From Bacillota bacterium (GTDB taxonomy: Bacteria; Bacillota; Negativicutes; DSM-13327): DNA of 64,000 nucleotides. The DNA is taken from contig JAGFZX010000011.1 in the NCBI GenBank assembly GCA_017889585.1, positions 1 through 64,000 of the forward strand. The letters are read 5' to 3'. Shown piece after piece: positions 25,172 to 33,188 of this stretch. The notes under the pieces were generated by a model. It was not told the DNA's origin and did no database searches. It saw nothing but the letters and a program-made list of their open reading frames with translations. A program made the translations under genes and the position numbers. The stretch's first letter is position 1; each line of letters starts with the position of its first letter.

Positions 25172-26620
25172 ATGTCTAATGTAAAATTCCATAATGGGGA
25201 AAATATACCATTAGAAATGCATAAGGTTCGTATTGTGCAAAAACTGAATCTTGTGCCAATTGAAAGACGGTTAGAGGCGATTAGTGAGGCTGGGAATAAT
25301 ACATTTTTACTAAAAAATTGTGATGTGTTTATGGATATGCTCACAGACAGCGGGGTTAATGCCATGAGCGATAAACAACTTGGGGCAATGATGGAGGCTG
25401 ACGATAGTTACGCTGGATCGGCTACTTTTACCAAACTCGAAAATAAATTGAGAGAGATTTTTGGTACAGAATTCTTTTTACCAGCCCACCAAGGCAGAGC
25501 CTGTGAAAATATTATTTCCCAAGCTTTTGTCAAACCAGGGACTATTGTACCAATGAATTACCATTTTACTACGACGAGAGCCCATATTGTATTAAATGGC
25601 GGTGTGGTAGAAGAAGTGATCACTGCCGAAGGATTGAAGGAAAACAGCGATTTCCCGTTTAAGGGTAATATGGATGTCGCCCAATTATCAGCGCTGATTG
25701 AAAAAAAAGGTGCTGAAAAAATTGCTTACGTGCGTATCGAAACAGGAACCAATCTAATTGGTGGACAACCCCACTCACTAGAAAATATGCGTGAAGTTCG
25801 CGAGGTATGTAAGAAGTTTGGTATAATGATCGTTTTGGATGCCAGCCTCTTAGCTGATAATTTGTATTTCATCAAAACTCGGGAAGAAAATTGTAAGAAT
25901 ATGACGATTCGTGAAATTGCGCGTGAGATGGCAGACCTTTCAGATATTATTTACTTTTCGGCGCGCAAGCTTGGCTGTGCACGCGGTGGCGGTATATGTA
26001 CCAATAATCGTGAAGCATTTTACAAGATGCGTGAGCTTGTAACTCTATATGAAGGATTTTTGACTTATGGTGGGATGTCTGTTAGAGAGATGGAAGCCAT
26101 TACCGTTGGATTAGACGAGACAATGGATGAGAATATGATTAATCAGGGACCACAGTTTATTGCTTTCATGGTTGAGGAACTACAGAAAAAAGGTGTACCA
26201 GTTATTACGCCTCCTGGCGGTTTAGGTTGTCATATTAATGCCATGAAATTTCTTGAACATATTCCACAAAGAGAATATCGTGCCGGTGCTCTGGCGGCAG
26301 CGCTTTATATTGCTAGTGGTGTGCGTGGTATGGAACGCGGGACTATATCAGAGGCAAGAGATGACAATGGCAACGAAACCTTTGCGAATATGGAACTTTT
26401 GCGCTTGGCTATGCCGCGGCGTGTCTTTACTCTTTCGCAAGTAAAATATGCTGTTGATAGGATAGTTTGGCTGTATGAAAATCGCAATTTGATTGGTGGC
26501 TTAACTTTTGTTGAAGAACCTAAAATTTTACGCTTCTTTTTTGGTAAATTAAGAAGTGTTTCTGATTGGCAGATCAAATTAGTTGCCAAGTTCAGGGAGG
26601 AATTTGGCGATAGTTTATAA
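25172..26620 (+). CDS. tpl: Beta-eliminating PLP lyase, most likely tyrosine phenol-lyase
   Basis: A 482-residue protein of the tryptophanase/tyrosine phenol-lyase family. Landmarks are FLLKNCDVFMDMLTDSG, the GRACEN block, HFTTTRAH and GGQPHSLENMREVREV. The PLP Lys is K266 in SARKLGCARGGG. The segment GVRGMERGTIS carries the Arg that in tyrosine phenol-lyase (Arg381 in the Citrobacter enzyme) selects tyrosine; E. coli tryptophanase has IG there. The family splits tyrosine to phenol, pyruvate and ammonia, reversibly. GAGGAG lies 9 bp before ATG 25172 but only 3 bp before ATG 25166. The tyrosine T-box upstream supports tyrosine as the relevant amino acid. It is somewhat longer than the 456-residue Citrobacter enzyme. 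Confidence 0.8.
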   Translation: MSNVKFHNGENIPLEMHKVRIVQKLNLVPIERRLEAISEAGNNTFLLKNCDVFMDMLTDSGVNAMSDKQLGAMMEADDSYAGSATFTKLENKLREIFGTEFFLPAHQGRACENIISQAFVKPGTIVPMNYHFTTTRAHIVLNGGVVEEVITAEGLKENSDFPFKGNMDVAQLSALIEKKGAEKIAYVRIETGTNLIGGQPHSLENMREVREVCKKFGIMIVLDASLLADNLYFIKTREENCKNMTIREIAREMADLSDIIYFSARKLGCARGGGICTNNREAFYKMRELVTLYEGFLTYGGMSVREMEAITVGLDETMDENMINQGPQFIAFMVEELQKKGVPVITPPGGLGCHINAMKFLEHIPQREYRAGALAAALYIASGVRGMERGTISEARDDNGNETFANMELLRLAMPRRVFTLSQVKYAVDRIVWLYENRNLIGGLTFVEEPKILRFFFGKLRSVSDWQIKLVAKFREEFGDSL

Positions 26621-27022
26621 TAATGGAAGTAATTTTATATTAGCTTCCAGCCTTCAATACGGAGACTTTTCATCCAAAGAAATTTCCTCAAGCCAATAAT
26701 CAGAGGATTGGGAGTATAAAAGTTATTTGGTAGATAAACATTTATTCCATTCATTATCGCTAAAACGTAGTCTTTAGCATGTGGTGGTTCGCCCAGTCTC
26801 ACGGACGGGCCGAAATTAACAGGCACTCAACACCTTGCTACCTCATGACTCTGCCAAACATGGATGCACCCGCCCTTTAGGAGAATATAATCACGTGCTT
26901 TGTCGCTAATAGTTATCACAATATCGCCCCCGTTCCTCTGCTAGCATGCAGTTGGCTTTGTTTATTTATAAATAGTACTCATTTCTGATCAACTATTTTT
27001 ATCTATTGTGTACTAATGAATA
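26621..27022. other. Gene gap with a possible decayed reading frame
   Basis: About 400 bp. A minus-strand frame at 26635-26826 contains RLGEPPHAKDYVLAI and continues upstream only through stops, with no ribosome binding site. The base composition around 26780-26900 is richer in GC than its surroundings. It may be a remnant of a mobile or coding element, but I cannot name it. Confidence 0.25.
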
Positions 27023-27062
27023 AGAAAGGATCTATAACCTCTTACGGTTGTAGATCCTTTCA
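27023..27062. terminator. Hairpin terminator next to the small minus-strand gene
   Basis: AAAGGATCTATAACC (27025-27039) pairs with GGTTGTAGATCCTTT (27046-27060). It lies 11 bp past the end of the small minus-strand gene. The T-run is poor on both sides. Confidence 0.55.
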
Positions 27063-27070
27063 GTATGTTT

Positions 27071-27277
27071 TTATGGAATGAAATAAAATAATTGTACTAA
27101 GTCACCTCGTACTAGACAATCAAAACCTAAATCAATATTTTCCCCTTCAATGCTGTATGTAGCTTTATACTGAAGCCGTCCATTTACGAAAACTTGAAAT
27201 AGGCAATCGGTGGGATAATCTGATTTTACAATGCTAGTGCGTTCTGTAACGCGAAAGGCTTGTTCAACAATACGCAT
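27071..27277 (-). CDS. Small hypothetical protein (68 aa)
   Basis: I do not recognise a family. The frame begins with ATG 27277 preceded by AAGGGGG 8 bp upstream on the minus strand, a strong site, and ends at a hairpin, so it looks like a real gene. The sequence is mixed and soluble-looking: VTERTSIVKSDYPTDCLFQV, then VNGRLQYKATYSIEGENIDL and a hydrophobic tail LVQLFYFIP. The predicted content is mostly beta strand. Confidence 0.6.
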   Translation of the reverse strand: MRIVEQAFRVTERTSIVKSDYPTDCLFQVFVNGRLQYKATYSIEGENIDLGFDCLVRGDLVQLFYFIP

Positions 27278-27500
27278 TTAATAGACCCCCTTTAGTTACT
27301 TTACTTTGTGTAATGTTTCAATAAAAATTCAATAGTATTATTTTATTCTTCGTTTCTGAACAAATTCCTCTTAGACAATTTTTTATTCAAGTAAAATAGA
27401 TGGAATGCTGTCCTTCATAAATACATTATATACCCAAATAGATATATTCATCAATCATTGCACTTCAAATCAAAAGATATGATTATTATCATGTAGTATA

Positions 27501-27529
27501 TTGACTTATCATAACTCTGCTGATATAAT
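27501..27529 (+). promoter_or_regulatory. Promoter of the tRNA cluster
   Basis: TTGACT (27501-27506), a 17-bp spacer and TATAAT (27524-27529), 27 bp before the first tRNA. Confidence 0.75.
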
Positions 27530-27555
27530 TAATTCTTGTCAGCAGAGATATAGAT

Positions 27556-27632
27556 CGGGGCGTGGCTCAGCTTGGTAGAGCACCTGGCTTGGGACCAGGG
27601 GGTCGCAGGTTCGAATCCTGCCGCTCCGACCA
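27556..27632 (+). tRNA. tRNA-Pro (anticodon TGG)
   Basis: A cloverleaf with acceptor CGGGGCG/CGCTCCG, D-arm GTGGCTCAGC, anticodon loop CTTGGGA closed by CCTGG/CCAGG, T-loop GGTTCGAATCC, and an encoded CCA. It is first of three tandem tRNAs. Confidence 0.95.
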
Positions 27633-27652
27633 TATTTTAGTATCCATCTTAT

Positions 27653-27727
27653 GGCGACATAGCCAAGTGGTAAGGCAGAGGTTTGCAAAACCTTTATTCC
27701 CTAGTTCGACTCTAGGTGTCGCCTCCA
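27653..27727 (+). tRNA. tRNA-Cys (anticodon GCA)
   Basis: Acceptor GGCGACA/TGTCGCC, anticodon loop TTGCAAA, T-loop AGTTCGACTCT, discriminator T and encoded CCA. Confidence 0.95.
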
Positions 27728-27737
27728 AAAACCTCAT

Positions 27738-27826
27738 GCCGGGGTGGTGGAACTGGCAGACACAAGGGACTTAAAATCCCTCGAAGAGTGATCTTCGTAC
27801 CGGTTCGATTCCGGTCCTCGGCACCA
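27738..27826 (+). tRNA. tRNA-Leu (anticodon TAA)
   Basis: An 89-nt class II tRNA. Acceptor GCCGGGG pairs with CCTCGGC allowing a G-T pair, anticodon loop CTTAAAA closed by GGGA/TCCC, a long variable arm (TCGAAGAGTGATCTTCGT), and encoded CCA. Confidence 0.95.
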
Positions 27827-27835
27827 TTGAATGTG

Positions 27836-27865
27836 AAGCTTCGTAGCTAATACGAGGCTTTTTTT
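27836..27865 (+). terminator. Terminator of the tRNA cluster
   Basis: AAGCTTCGTA (27836-27845) pairs with TACGAGGCTT (27851-27860) allowing a G-T pair, followed by more T. A second GC-rich hairpin with six T (27906-27960, GCCCCCTT with AAGGGGC) follows and may be a backup terminator. Confidence 0.85.
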
Positions 27866-28132
27866 GTACCCCTTAGAGGGAGAAAGCATTATAAATACAT
27901 AATACGCCCCCTTGCCTGCCTGTTGTGAATTGATGAAGTCGATGGGGAAGGGGCTTTTTTAAAAAGGCGTTTTCGTAAAATGAAAAAACTCCGGAAGTAA
28001 CATATCTAACGATTTAGGTATGAAGACTACATTGATTTCTATAAAATCTCAACTAATGAAGGGTTTTTCAATATAAGAAGGAATACATATTGCTGTAGTA
28101 ATGTGTATAATTTGTATTTTAATGTAAGGGTA

Positions 28133-28443
28133 TTGAAGATAAGATTAGTAATCATTATAGCATTTGGGATGTTATCTGTAGCTGGGAACGTTTTGGCAAC
28201 ATCGCCTAAGGTTGATGGTGACATCCGTATCCGGATTCAAAACCGTTCTAGTGATGAGACTTCGCCTATGAAAGAAACATTGATCATTCCGAGGGTTAGG
28301 CTCAATGCCGATTCCCCAGTAGATGTATAGCCTCTTGGCAATCGAACAGGCAGCTGGTAAGGCTCATAGTAATGGTTTGTATGATACTGAAAGGCCCTTG
28401 ATCGGTGGGGGATTTTTTAAATCAAATTTAAGTGAGATAATAT
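28133..28443 (+). pseudogene. Truncated outer-membrane porin-like gene (N-terminus only)
   Basis: A frame from TTG 28133 with TAAGGG upstream encodes a signal peptide (VIIIAFGMLSVAGNVLA) and then VDGDIRIRIQNRSSDETSP, which resembles the first strand of a porin barrel. It then stops at 28330 after only 66 residues, instead of several hundred. The remaining 110 bp before the MATE gene contain no recognisable barrel sequence. It looks like an internal deletion that removed nearly all of the gene. The homology is suggested by pattern only. Confidence 0.45.
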
Positions 28444-29787
28444 ATGAATCAAACATATTCTGTTCAAGAAAAAATTCGTCAATTGATAATTTTACTACTT
28501 CCCATTTTGATTACTCAATGTTCTTTATTTGGTATGACTTTTTTTGATACCATGATGTCAGGTCATGCCGGTTCTAATGATTTAGCTGGGGTTGGAATTG
28601 GAGCGAGTATTTGGATGCCGGTGTTTACAGGATTAAATGGAATTCTATTTGCCATAGTTCCTATTGTAGCCCAGCTTCTAGGGGCGAAACGCAAAGAAGA
28701 GATTTCTTTTGTGGTGATTCAGGGCGTATATCTGGCCCTGGCCATGTCTGCTGTGGTTATTGTCTGTGGTTATGTGGTGATTACGCCAATTTTAAATAGC
28801 ATGAAAATTGATACTGAGGTGTATAGGGTTGCTCGGGATTTTTTGATCGCTATATCTTTTGGGGTTGTACCACTTTTTTTGTCCACCATATTTCGCTGTT
28901 TTATCGATACGTTAGGTTATACTCGGGTGACTATGATAATTACGATGGTTGCTTTGCCCATTAATATCATACTTAATTATTTGCTGATCTTCGGTAAGTT
29001 TGGCTTTCCTCGCCTCGGAGGCGTAGGGGCAGGCTATGCCTCGGCTCTTACTTATTGGTGTATTGCATTGATTAGTTTTTATGTTATACAACGGGTGAAA
29101 CCCTTTAGGAATTACCATGTCTGTAGCCGAGTATATCCTATTTCTTTGGCTGTATGGAAAGAACAGCTTATTATCGGAATACCTATTGGTTTCGCTATTT
29201 TTTGTGAGACAAGTATTTTTGCTGTTGTTACCCTACTCATGAGTCACTTCAATACAGTCACGGTGGCAGCCTATCAAGTGGCACTCAATTTTGCATCCTT
29301 ATTATATATGATACCACTAAGCATCTCCATGGCATTAACCATTGCAATTGGTTTTGAAGTTGGGGCACAACGGTTTAAAGATGCGCGCCATTATAGTTAT
29401 ATTGGAATTGGCATAGCATTAGTCATGGCAATATTGTGTGCGTTAGGGCTATTTATTTTTAATGAACATGTTGCAAGGATATATACAGAGGATATGGATG
29501 TGCTCAAGCTTGCTCAAAATTTTTTGATGTATGCTATATTTTTCCAACTATCAGATGCCATTGCGACACCGATACAAGGTTCATTGCGTGGCTATAAAGA
29601 TGTGAAAGTAACATTTATCATGGCATTTATCTCTTATTGGATTGTAGGATTGCCACTTGGCTATATCCTCGCCAATTATTCCACATTCGGCGCCGTTGGT
29701 TACTGGATCGGATTAATTTCAGGATTGGCGTTTTGTGCTCTTTGTCTCTCAATACGCCTGAACACGGTACAACAGAATCATAAATAA
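28444..29787 (+). CDS. MATE-family multidrug/Na+ antiporter
   Basis: A 447-residue integral membrane protein with 12 predicted segments in two repeats of six. N-terminal landmarks are LIITQCSLFGMTFFDTMMSG-type helix 1 and AGVGIGASIWMP in helix 2. The second half starts near residue 230 (IIGIPIGFAIFCETSIFAVV). DAIATPIQGSLRGYKDVK near residue 365 is a typical MATE segment. It exports organic cations or drugs in exchange for Na+ or H+. The ribosome binding site (GTGAGA) is weak. It is probably monocistronic. Confidence 0.9.
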   Translation: MNQTYSVQEKIRQLIILLLPILITQCSLFGMTFFDTMMSGHAGSNDLAGVGIGASIWMPVFTGLNGILFAIVPIVAQLLGAKRKEEISFVVIQGVYLALAMSAVVIVCGYVVITPILNSMKIDTEVYRVARDFLIAISFGVVPLFLSTIFRCFIDTLGYTRVTMIITMVALPINIILNYLLIFGKFGFPRLGGVGAGYASALTYWCIALISFYVIQRVKPFRNYHVCSRVYPISLAVWKEQLIIGIPIGFAIFCETSIFAVVTLLMSHFNTVTVAAYQVALNFASLLYMIPLSISMALTIAIGFEVGAQRFKDARHYSYIGIGIALVMAILCALGLFIFNEHVARIYTEDMDVLKLAQNFLMYAIFFQLSDAIATPIQGSLRGYKDVKVTFIMAFISYWIVGLPLGYILANYSTFGAVGYWIGLISGLAFCALCLSIRLNTVQQNHK

Positions 29788-29790
29788 AGA

Positions 29791-29829
29791 AAAAACCGGT
29801 TGAGTGTAAGGAGCATAACACTCAACCGG
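29791..29829 (-). terminator. Terminator of the MCP-Cache gene (shared convergent region)
   Basis: CCGGTTGAGTGT (29796-29807) and ACACTCAACCGG (29818-29829) form a perfect 12-bp stem. The A-run before it gives a T-run on the minus strand. Confidence 0.8.
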
Positions 29830-29854
29830 GCTATTCATGGGGGAAAAATGTAAG

Positions 29855-30868
29855 TTATAGAACTTCGCTAATGATAGCAGACCAGTTTTTTCCTTTATAG
29901 GCATTATAGCCTCTTGTATGAGCATAACCATAAATTTTGCCGTTGCCACGCTGATCGACTTCGAAAGTGTAGCCGTAGGTATCGCCTTTCATACAACGCT
30001 GCGCTGCGACCAGGTTTTTTAAGTTATCAACAAGGATGCCTTTACGACTGCGACAGGCAATAACATAGCCATCTTTATTAATGAGGAAAAATTCACCCCT
30101 TTGGCCAATACGCGCAGAATCTAAAATATCGTAAATGAAATCCCGATTAAAGCGAGATGAAAAGTAACCAACAATTTGTCCATTGTCACTGCGGATTGGG
30201 CAAGAGTAGGCTACAGTATGACGATTTTCGACGGTGGAAAAATATAAATCTGTTACAGAGATAGTATTGGTTGATTTAACCTTTTTAAACCAGTCCCGAT
30301 CAGCTAGATTTTTACCAATGAGTTCTCGGTGTACCCCTGCTGCTACGATTGTTCCTTCCGTATCAAGGACATAAAGATCAAAGTATACTTCATAGATATC
30401 GACAAGAGTTTTCAAAAGCTGATTGGCTTCTTGAATGTTGCCCGGAATTGTAGAAATAAAACAGTTCTTTACTTTGTCAAAACCGGCCCAGGCTTGCGCA
30501 TCGCAGTTACGTTCAAACAGGTTACGATCGACTTTGTCAATTGTGTCATAGGCCATGTCAGCTGTTCGTACGGCCATGACTTCATTTGCCTTAGTCTGAA
30601 TGTTTTCAATGATTTCGGCACTTTCTTTTGTAGAGGTAAAGCTGCGGGTTGCTAATTTTTTGATTTCATCAGCGACAACGCTAAAGCCGCGACCTGCTTC
30701 GCCAGCTCTTGCAGCTTCGATTGCTGAGTTTAGAGAGAGGAGGTTTGTCTGTTTGGCAATCTCCTCGATGGCGGTAACGACCTGACGCATCTCGTGGTTG
30801 GCAGATTTGAGCTCGCTGAGTAAAATGGAAGCATCCATAGTTGTAGTGTTTTTGTTAGAAATTTTCAT
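29855..30868 (-). CDS. Cytoplasmic MCP-like protein with short signalling domain first and Cache-like domain last
   Basis: About 337 residues with no signal peptide or membrane segment. Residues about 15-95 are a shortened MCP tip ([20 protein letters not shown], then [15 protein letters not shown]). Residues about 150-335 look like a dCache sensor: [60 protein letters not shown] and [14 protein letters not shown]. Normal receptors carry Cache outside the cell and the MCP domain last; here the order is reversed. The frame is open to 31054, but that extension is not family-like. ATG 30868 is preceded by GAGGTG at only 2 bp, so the start is tentative. It sits just downstream of a strong hairpin. 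Confidence 0.75.
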   Translation of the reverse strand: MKISNKNTTTMDASILLSELKSANHEMRQVVTAIEEIAKQTNLLSLNSAIEAARAGEAGRGFSVVADEIKKLATRSFTSTKESAEIIENIQTKANEVMAVRTADMAYDTIDKVDRNLFERNCDAQAWAGFDKVKNCFISTIPGNIQEANQLLKTLVDIYEVYFDLYVLDTEGTIVAAGVHRELIGKNLADRDWFKKVKSTNTISVTDLYFSTVENRHTVAYSCPIRSDNGQIVGYFSSRFNRDFIYDILDSARIGQRGEFFLINKDGYVIACRSRKGILVDNLKNLVAAQRCMKGDTYGYTFEVDQRGNGKIYGYAHTRGYNAYKGKNWSAIISEVL

Positions 30869-30882
30869 CACCTCAAATGGGC

Positions 30883-30913
30883 AGAAGCCTACCTGTAAAT
30901 CAGGTAGGCTTCT
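30883..30913 (-). other. Strong hairpin in the 5' region of the MCP-Cache gene
   Basis: AGAAGCCTACCTG (30883-30895) and CAGGTAGGCTTCT (30901-30913) form a 13-bp perfect stem with a 5-nt loop, 15 bp before the start codon and next to the ribosome binding site. No T-run follows on the minus strand, so it may control translation or mRNA stability. Confidence 0.5.
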
Positions 30914-31131
30914 TTGCCATATATTATTGTAGATATTATAGTAATAGGGAGAGGGTATTGCCAAGAATTTTGTCGAACTGACTAAGACTTTGGACCTGCA
31001 AGTGTTAAATCTGCAATCGCTAGCGGGGGTATGGTAAGATATCCTTAGGAGCAAAATGGAATTGACTTATATTGAAGACTTCTTTTTTATAGTCTAGAAG
31101 TTATATTGATAAGAAGATGAAGGAGATCATA

Positions 31132-32205
31132 ATGAGAATAGCAGATATTTTATTGACTTGGTATAAGGAGTGTAAACGGGATTTACCTTGGCGAAAAGAT
31201 AAAGACCCTTATAAAATTTGGGTTTCGGAAGTGATGCTGCAACAGACTAGGGTTGAAGTTGTGAAGTCTTACTTTGAAAGGTGGATGGAGCGATTTCCTA
31301 CATTGGAAAGTCTGGCAGGAGCTCGGGAAGAAGAAGTGATTCAATATTGGCAGGGGCTAGGCTATTATTCTAGGGCCCGGAATCTTCTCGAAGGTGTTCG
31401 GGAAGTAAGTGTTTCTTATGGAGGTCAGGTACCAGAGACTAAAGAAGAAGTAGTAAAACTTGCAGGTGTTGGTGACTATACAGCAGGGGCTATTTTAAGT
31501 ATTGCTTATAATAAACAGGAGCCTGCCATTGATGGCAATGTTCTTCGTGTATTTAGTCGCCTCTATTGCATAGATGGCGATATTTCTTCACCAGTGGTAA
31601 AAAAGCAGATTAGGGAACTGGTGGAAAGGGAAATTTCCTTCGACTATCCAGGCGATTTTAATCAGGCCTTAATGGATTTGGGGGCAACCATCTGTATTCC
31701 TAAAGTTCCCCGTTGTCCAATCTGTCCATTGCAGAAGCAATGCCTAGGGAAGGAAAAAGGCCTACAACAACAATTGCCTGTAAAAAAGAAAAAAACGCCA
31801 CCACTGCCTGTACGGCTGGTAGCAGGAGTTTTGCAACAGGGGGAGTTTTTCTTGTTACGGCAGAGACCAGCAAAAGGGTTATTAGCTGGGATGTGGGAAT
31901 TCCCTGCTGTAGAAATTCAAGCAGAAGAAGATGCTATAGCTGTATTCCGACAGATCTTTTTGTGTGAAACAGGTCAGGAGGTCGAGCTTCAAAGTTTATT
32001 ATTTAAGTGTACTCATACGTTTAGTCATCGAAAATGGGATATTTCCTTTTATCATTGTACCGGCAGCCCAGGCAATATACCAACTGGAAGTCGTATTTCT
32101 TGGGTAAATAAGCGTGATTGGGGAAAACTTTCTTTTGCTGGGCCACATCGCAAAATGGCTGATTTTTTTGTTGAAAATAGAAAAAAGATACTACAGAATA
32201 GATAA
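31132..32205 (+). CDS. mutY: A/G-specific adenine glycosylase
   Basis: A 357-residue MutY. The HhH-GPD glycosylase core contains the catalytic Glu in SEVMLQQTRVEVV and the catalytic Asp in LAGVGDYTAGAI. The 4Fe-4S loop is CIPKVPRCPICPLQKQC (C-x6-C-x2-C-x5-C). The C-terminal Nudix-like domain, with LLAGMWEFPAVE and the FSHRKWDIS segment, recognises 8-oxoG. It removes adenine mispaired with 8-oxoguanine. ATG 31117 overlaps AAGGAG, so ATG 31132 at 6-bp spacing is the start. It is monocistronic. Confidence 0.92.
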   Translation: MRIADILLTWYKECKRDLPWRKDKDPYKIWVSEVMLQQTRVEVVKSYFERWMERFPTLESLAGAREEEVIQYWQGLGYYSRARNLLEGVREVSVSYGGQVPETKEEVVKLAGVGDYTAGAILSIAYNKQEPAIDGNVLRVFSRLYCIDGDISSPVVKKQIRELVEREISFDYPGDFNQALMDLGATICIPKVPRCPICPLQKQCLGKEKGLQQQLPVKKKKTPPLPVRLVAGVLQQGEFFLLRQRPAKGLLAGMWEFPAVEIQAEEDAIAVFRQIFLCETGQEVELQSLLFKCTHTFSHRKWDISFYHCTGSPGNIPTGSRISWVNKRDWGKLSFAGPHRKMADFFVENRKKILQNR

Positions 32206-32435
32206 TAGAAAGTCCTATGCTAAAATGGTACAGGAGTTTTGAGTTTCAGAAGTGATGTTATAACTACAATGGTCTGTTGTTAAAATGTCACATATAGGAA
32301 GGAAATTCCATGATTATGTCGAATTTAAGAAATAAATGGTATTTTTTTATAAAATAAGGATATTTTTTTGCAGACTAATCTCTTATTGATGTTATAAGCG
32401 ATAGGAATGTTAATCGAGTTTGAGGAGGTGAAAGA

Positions 32436-32813
32436 ATGTATTGTTTTTCCTCGCTGGATGAATTCGCCATATTGCGAGAAATTATTAAGGCAGAGTTAGT
32501 ACGAATTTTTGGGAAAGATGCTCTAGGGATATTTATTGCAATCAATGAGGGGGTCAATAATGCAATTCTTCATGGTAATAAAGAAAATCTTAGCAAAAAA
32601 GTATATCTAACGATGGAAGAATTACCTAACCAAATTAGAATTGTCATTCGTGACGAAGGTAAGGGTTTTATCAATCAGGAGATATCTGATACAACCCCTT
32701 GGTCTGCAGAACATGGAAGAGGATTTCAGCTGATAAAACATTATGTGGACTCTTATGAGTTTAATGGACTGGGAAATGAACTAACACTAATCAAAAAAAA
32801 TGATATTGCTTAA
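32436..32813 (+). CDS. RsbW/SpoIIAB-like anti-sigma-type serine kinase (HATPase)
   Basis: A 125-residue GHKL ATPase of the anti-sigma factor family. The N-box is AINEGVNNAILHGN, the G1 box RDEGKGF and the G2-like GRGFQLIK. It follows GAGGTG by 8 bp. Such kinases phosphorylate a STAS-domain antagonist and bind a target protein, classically a sigma factor. With the next two genes it forms a complete partner-switching set (kinase, antagonist, PP2C phosphatase). No sigma factor gene is adjacent; the cassette leads into an MCP gene instead. Confidence 0.85.
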   Translation: MYCFSSLDEFAILREIIKAELVRIFGKDALGIFIAINEGVNNAILHGNKENLSKKVYLTMEELPNQIRIVIRDEGKGFINQEISDTTPWSAEHGRGFQLIKHYVDSYEFNGLGNELTLIKKNDIA

Positions 32814-32866
32814 TTGCAGAAATGAAAGGTCTTCATATTTTTATTAATTGAAAGGGGATCATTAGG

Positions 32867-33169
32867 ATGGAGATTAATACTACTATTAATAATGGACAAG
32901 TTATAGTGAGTTTATCGGGCAGCATGTATGTTGAAGAGGCAGCCATTCTGCGCGAAAAACTGATTATTTTGATGGAATCAGGACACAAGGAATTTATAAT
33001 TAAGCTCAATAAGGTTGACTACATTGATAGTTCAGGTCTTGGTGTACTTGTTGCCATCCAAAAAAGAGCATTGCAAATAAAGGGCGGCGTAACCCTTGTC
33101 GGTGCTAGCGGTCTTGTAAAAGAACTATTTGAATTAACAAGATTGAATAAAGTTTTTGCAATGCAATAA
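32867..33169 (+). CDS. STAS-domain anti-sigma factor antagonist (RsbV/SpoIIAA-like)
   Basis: A 100-residue single STAS domain. The phosphorylatable serine motif DYIDSSGLGVLVA is intact (S55/S56), flanked by FIIKLNKV and the terminal LTRLNKVF helix. In its unphosphorylated state this family captures the RsbW-type kinase. The ribosome binding site AAAGGGGA is well placed. It lies between the kinase and phosphatase genes. Confidence 0.9.
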   Translation: MEINTTINNGQVIVSLSGSMYVEEAAILREKLIILMESGHKEFIIKLNKVDYIDSSGLGVLVAIQKRALQIKGGVTLVGASGLVKELFELTRLNKVFAMQ

Positions 33170-33188
33170 CTGTTAAGGAGATAGGTCG

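Noticed and set aside
26635-26826. 63-codon minus-strand frame as a gene
   Set aside because: No ribosome binding site, stops on both sides and no family recognised; kept only as a possible remnant in the gap description.
27562-27774. 70-codon plus-strand frame
   Set aside because: It is translated tRNA sequence (tRNA-Pro, tRNA-Cys and part of tRNA-Leu).
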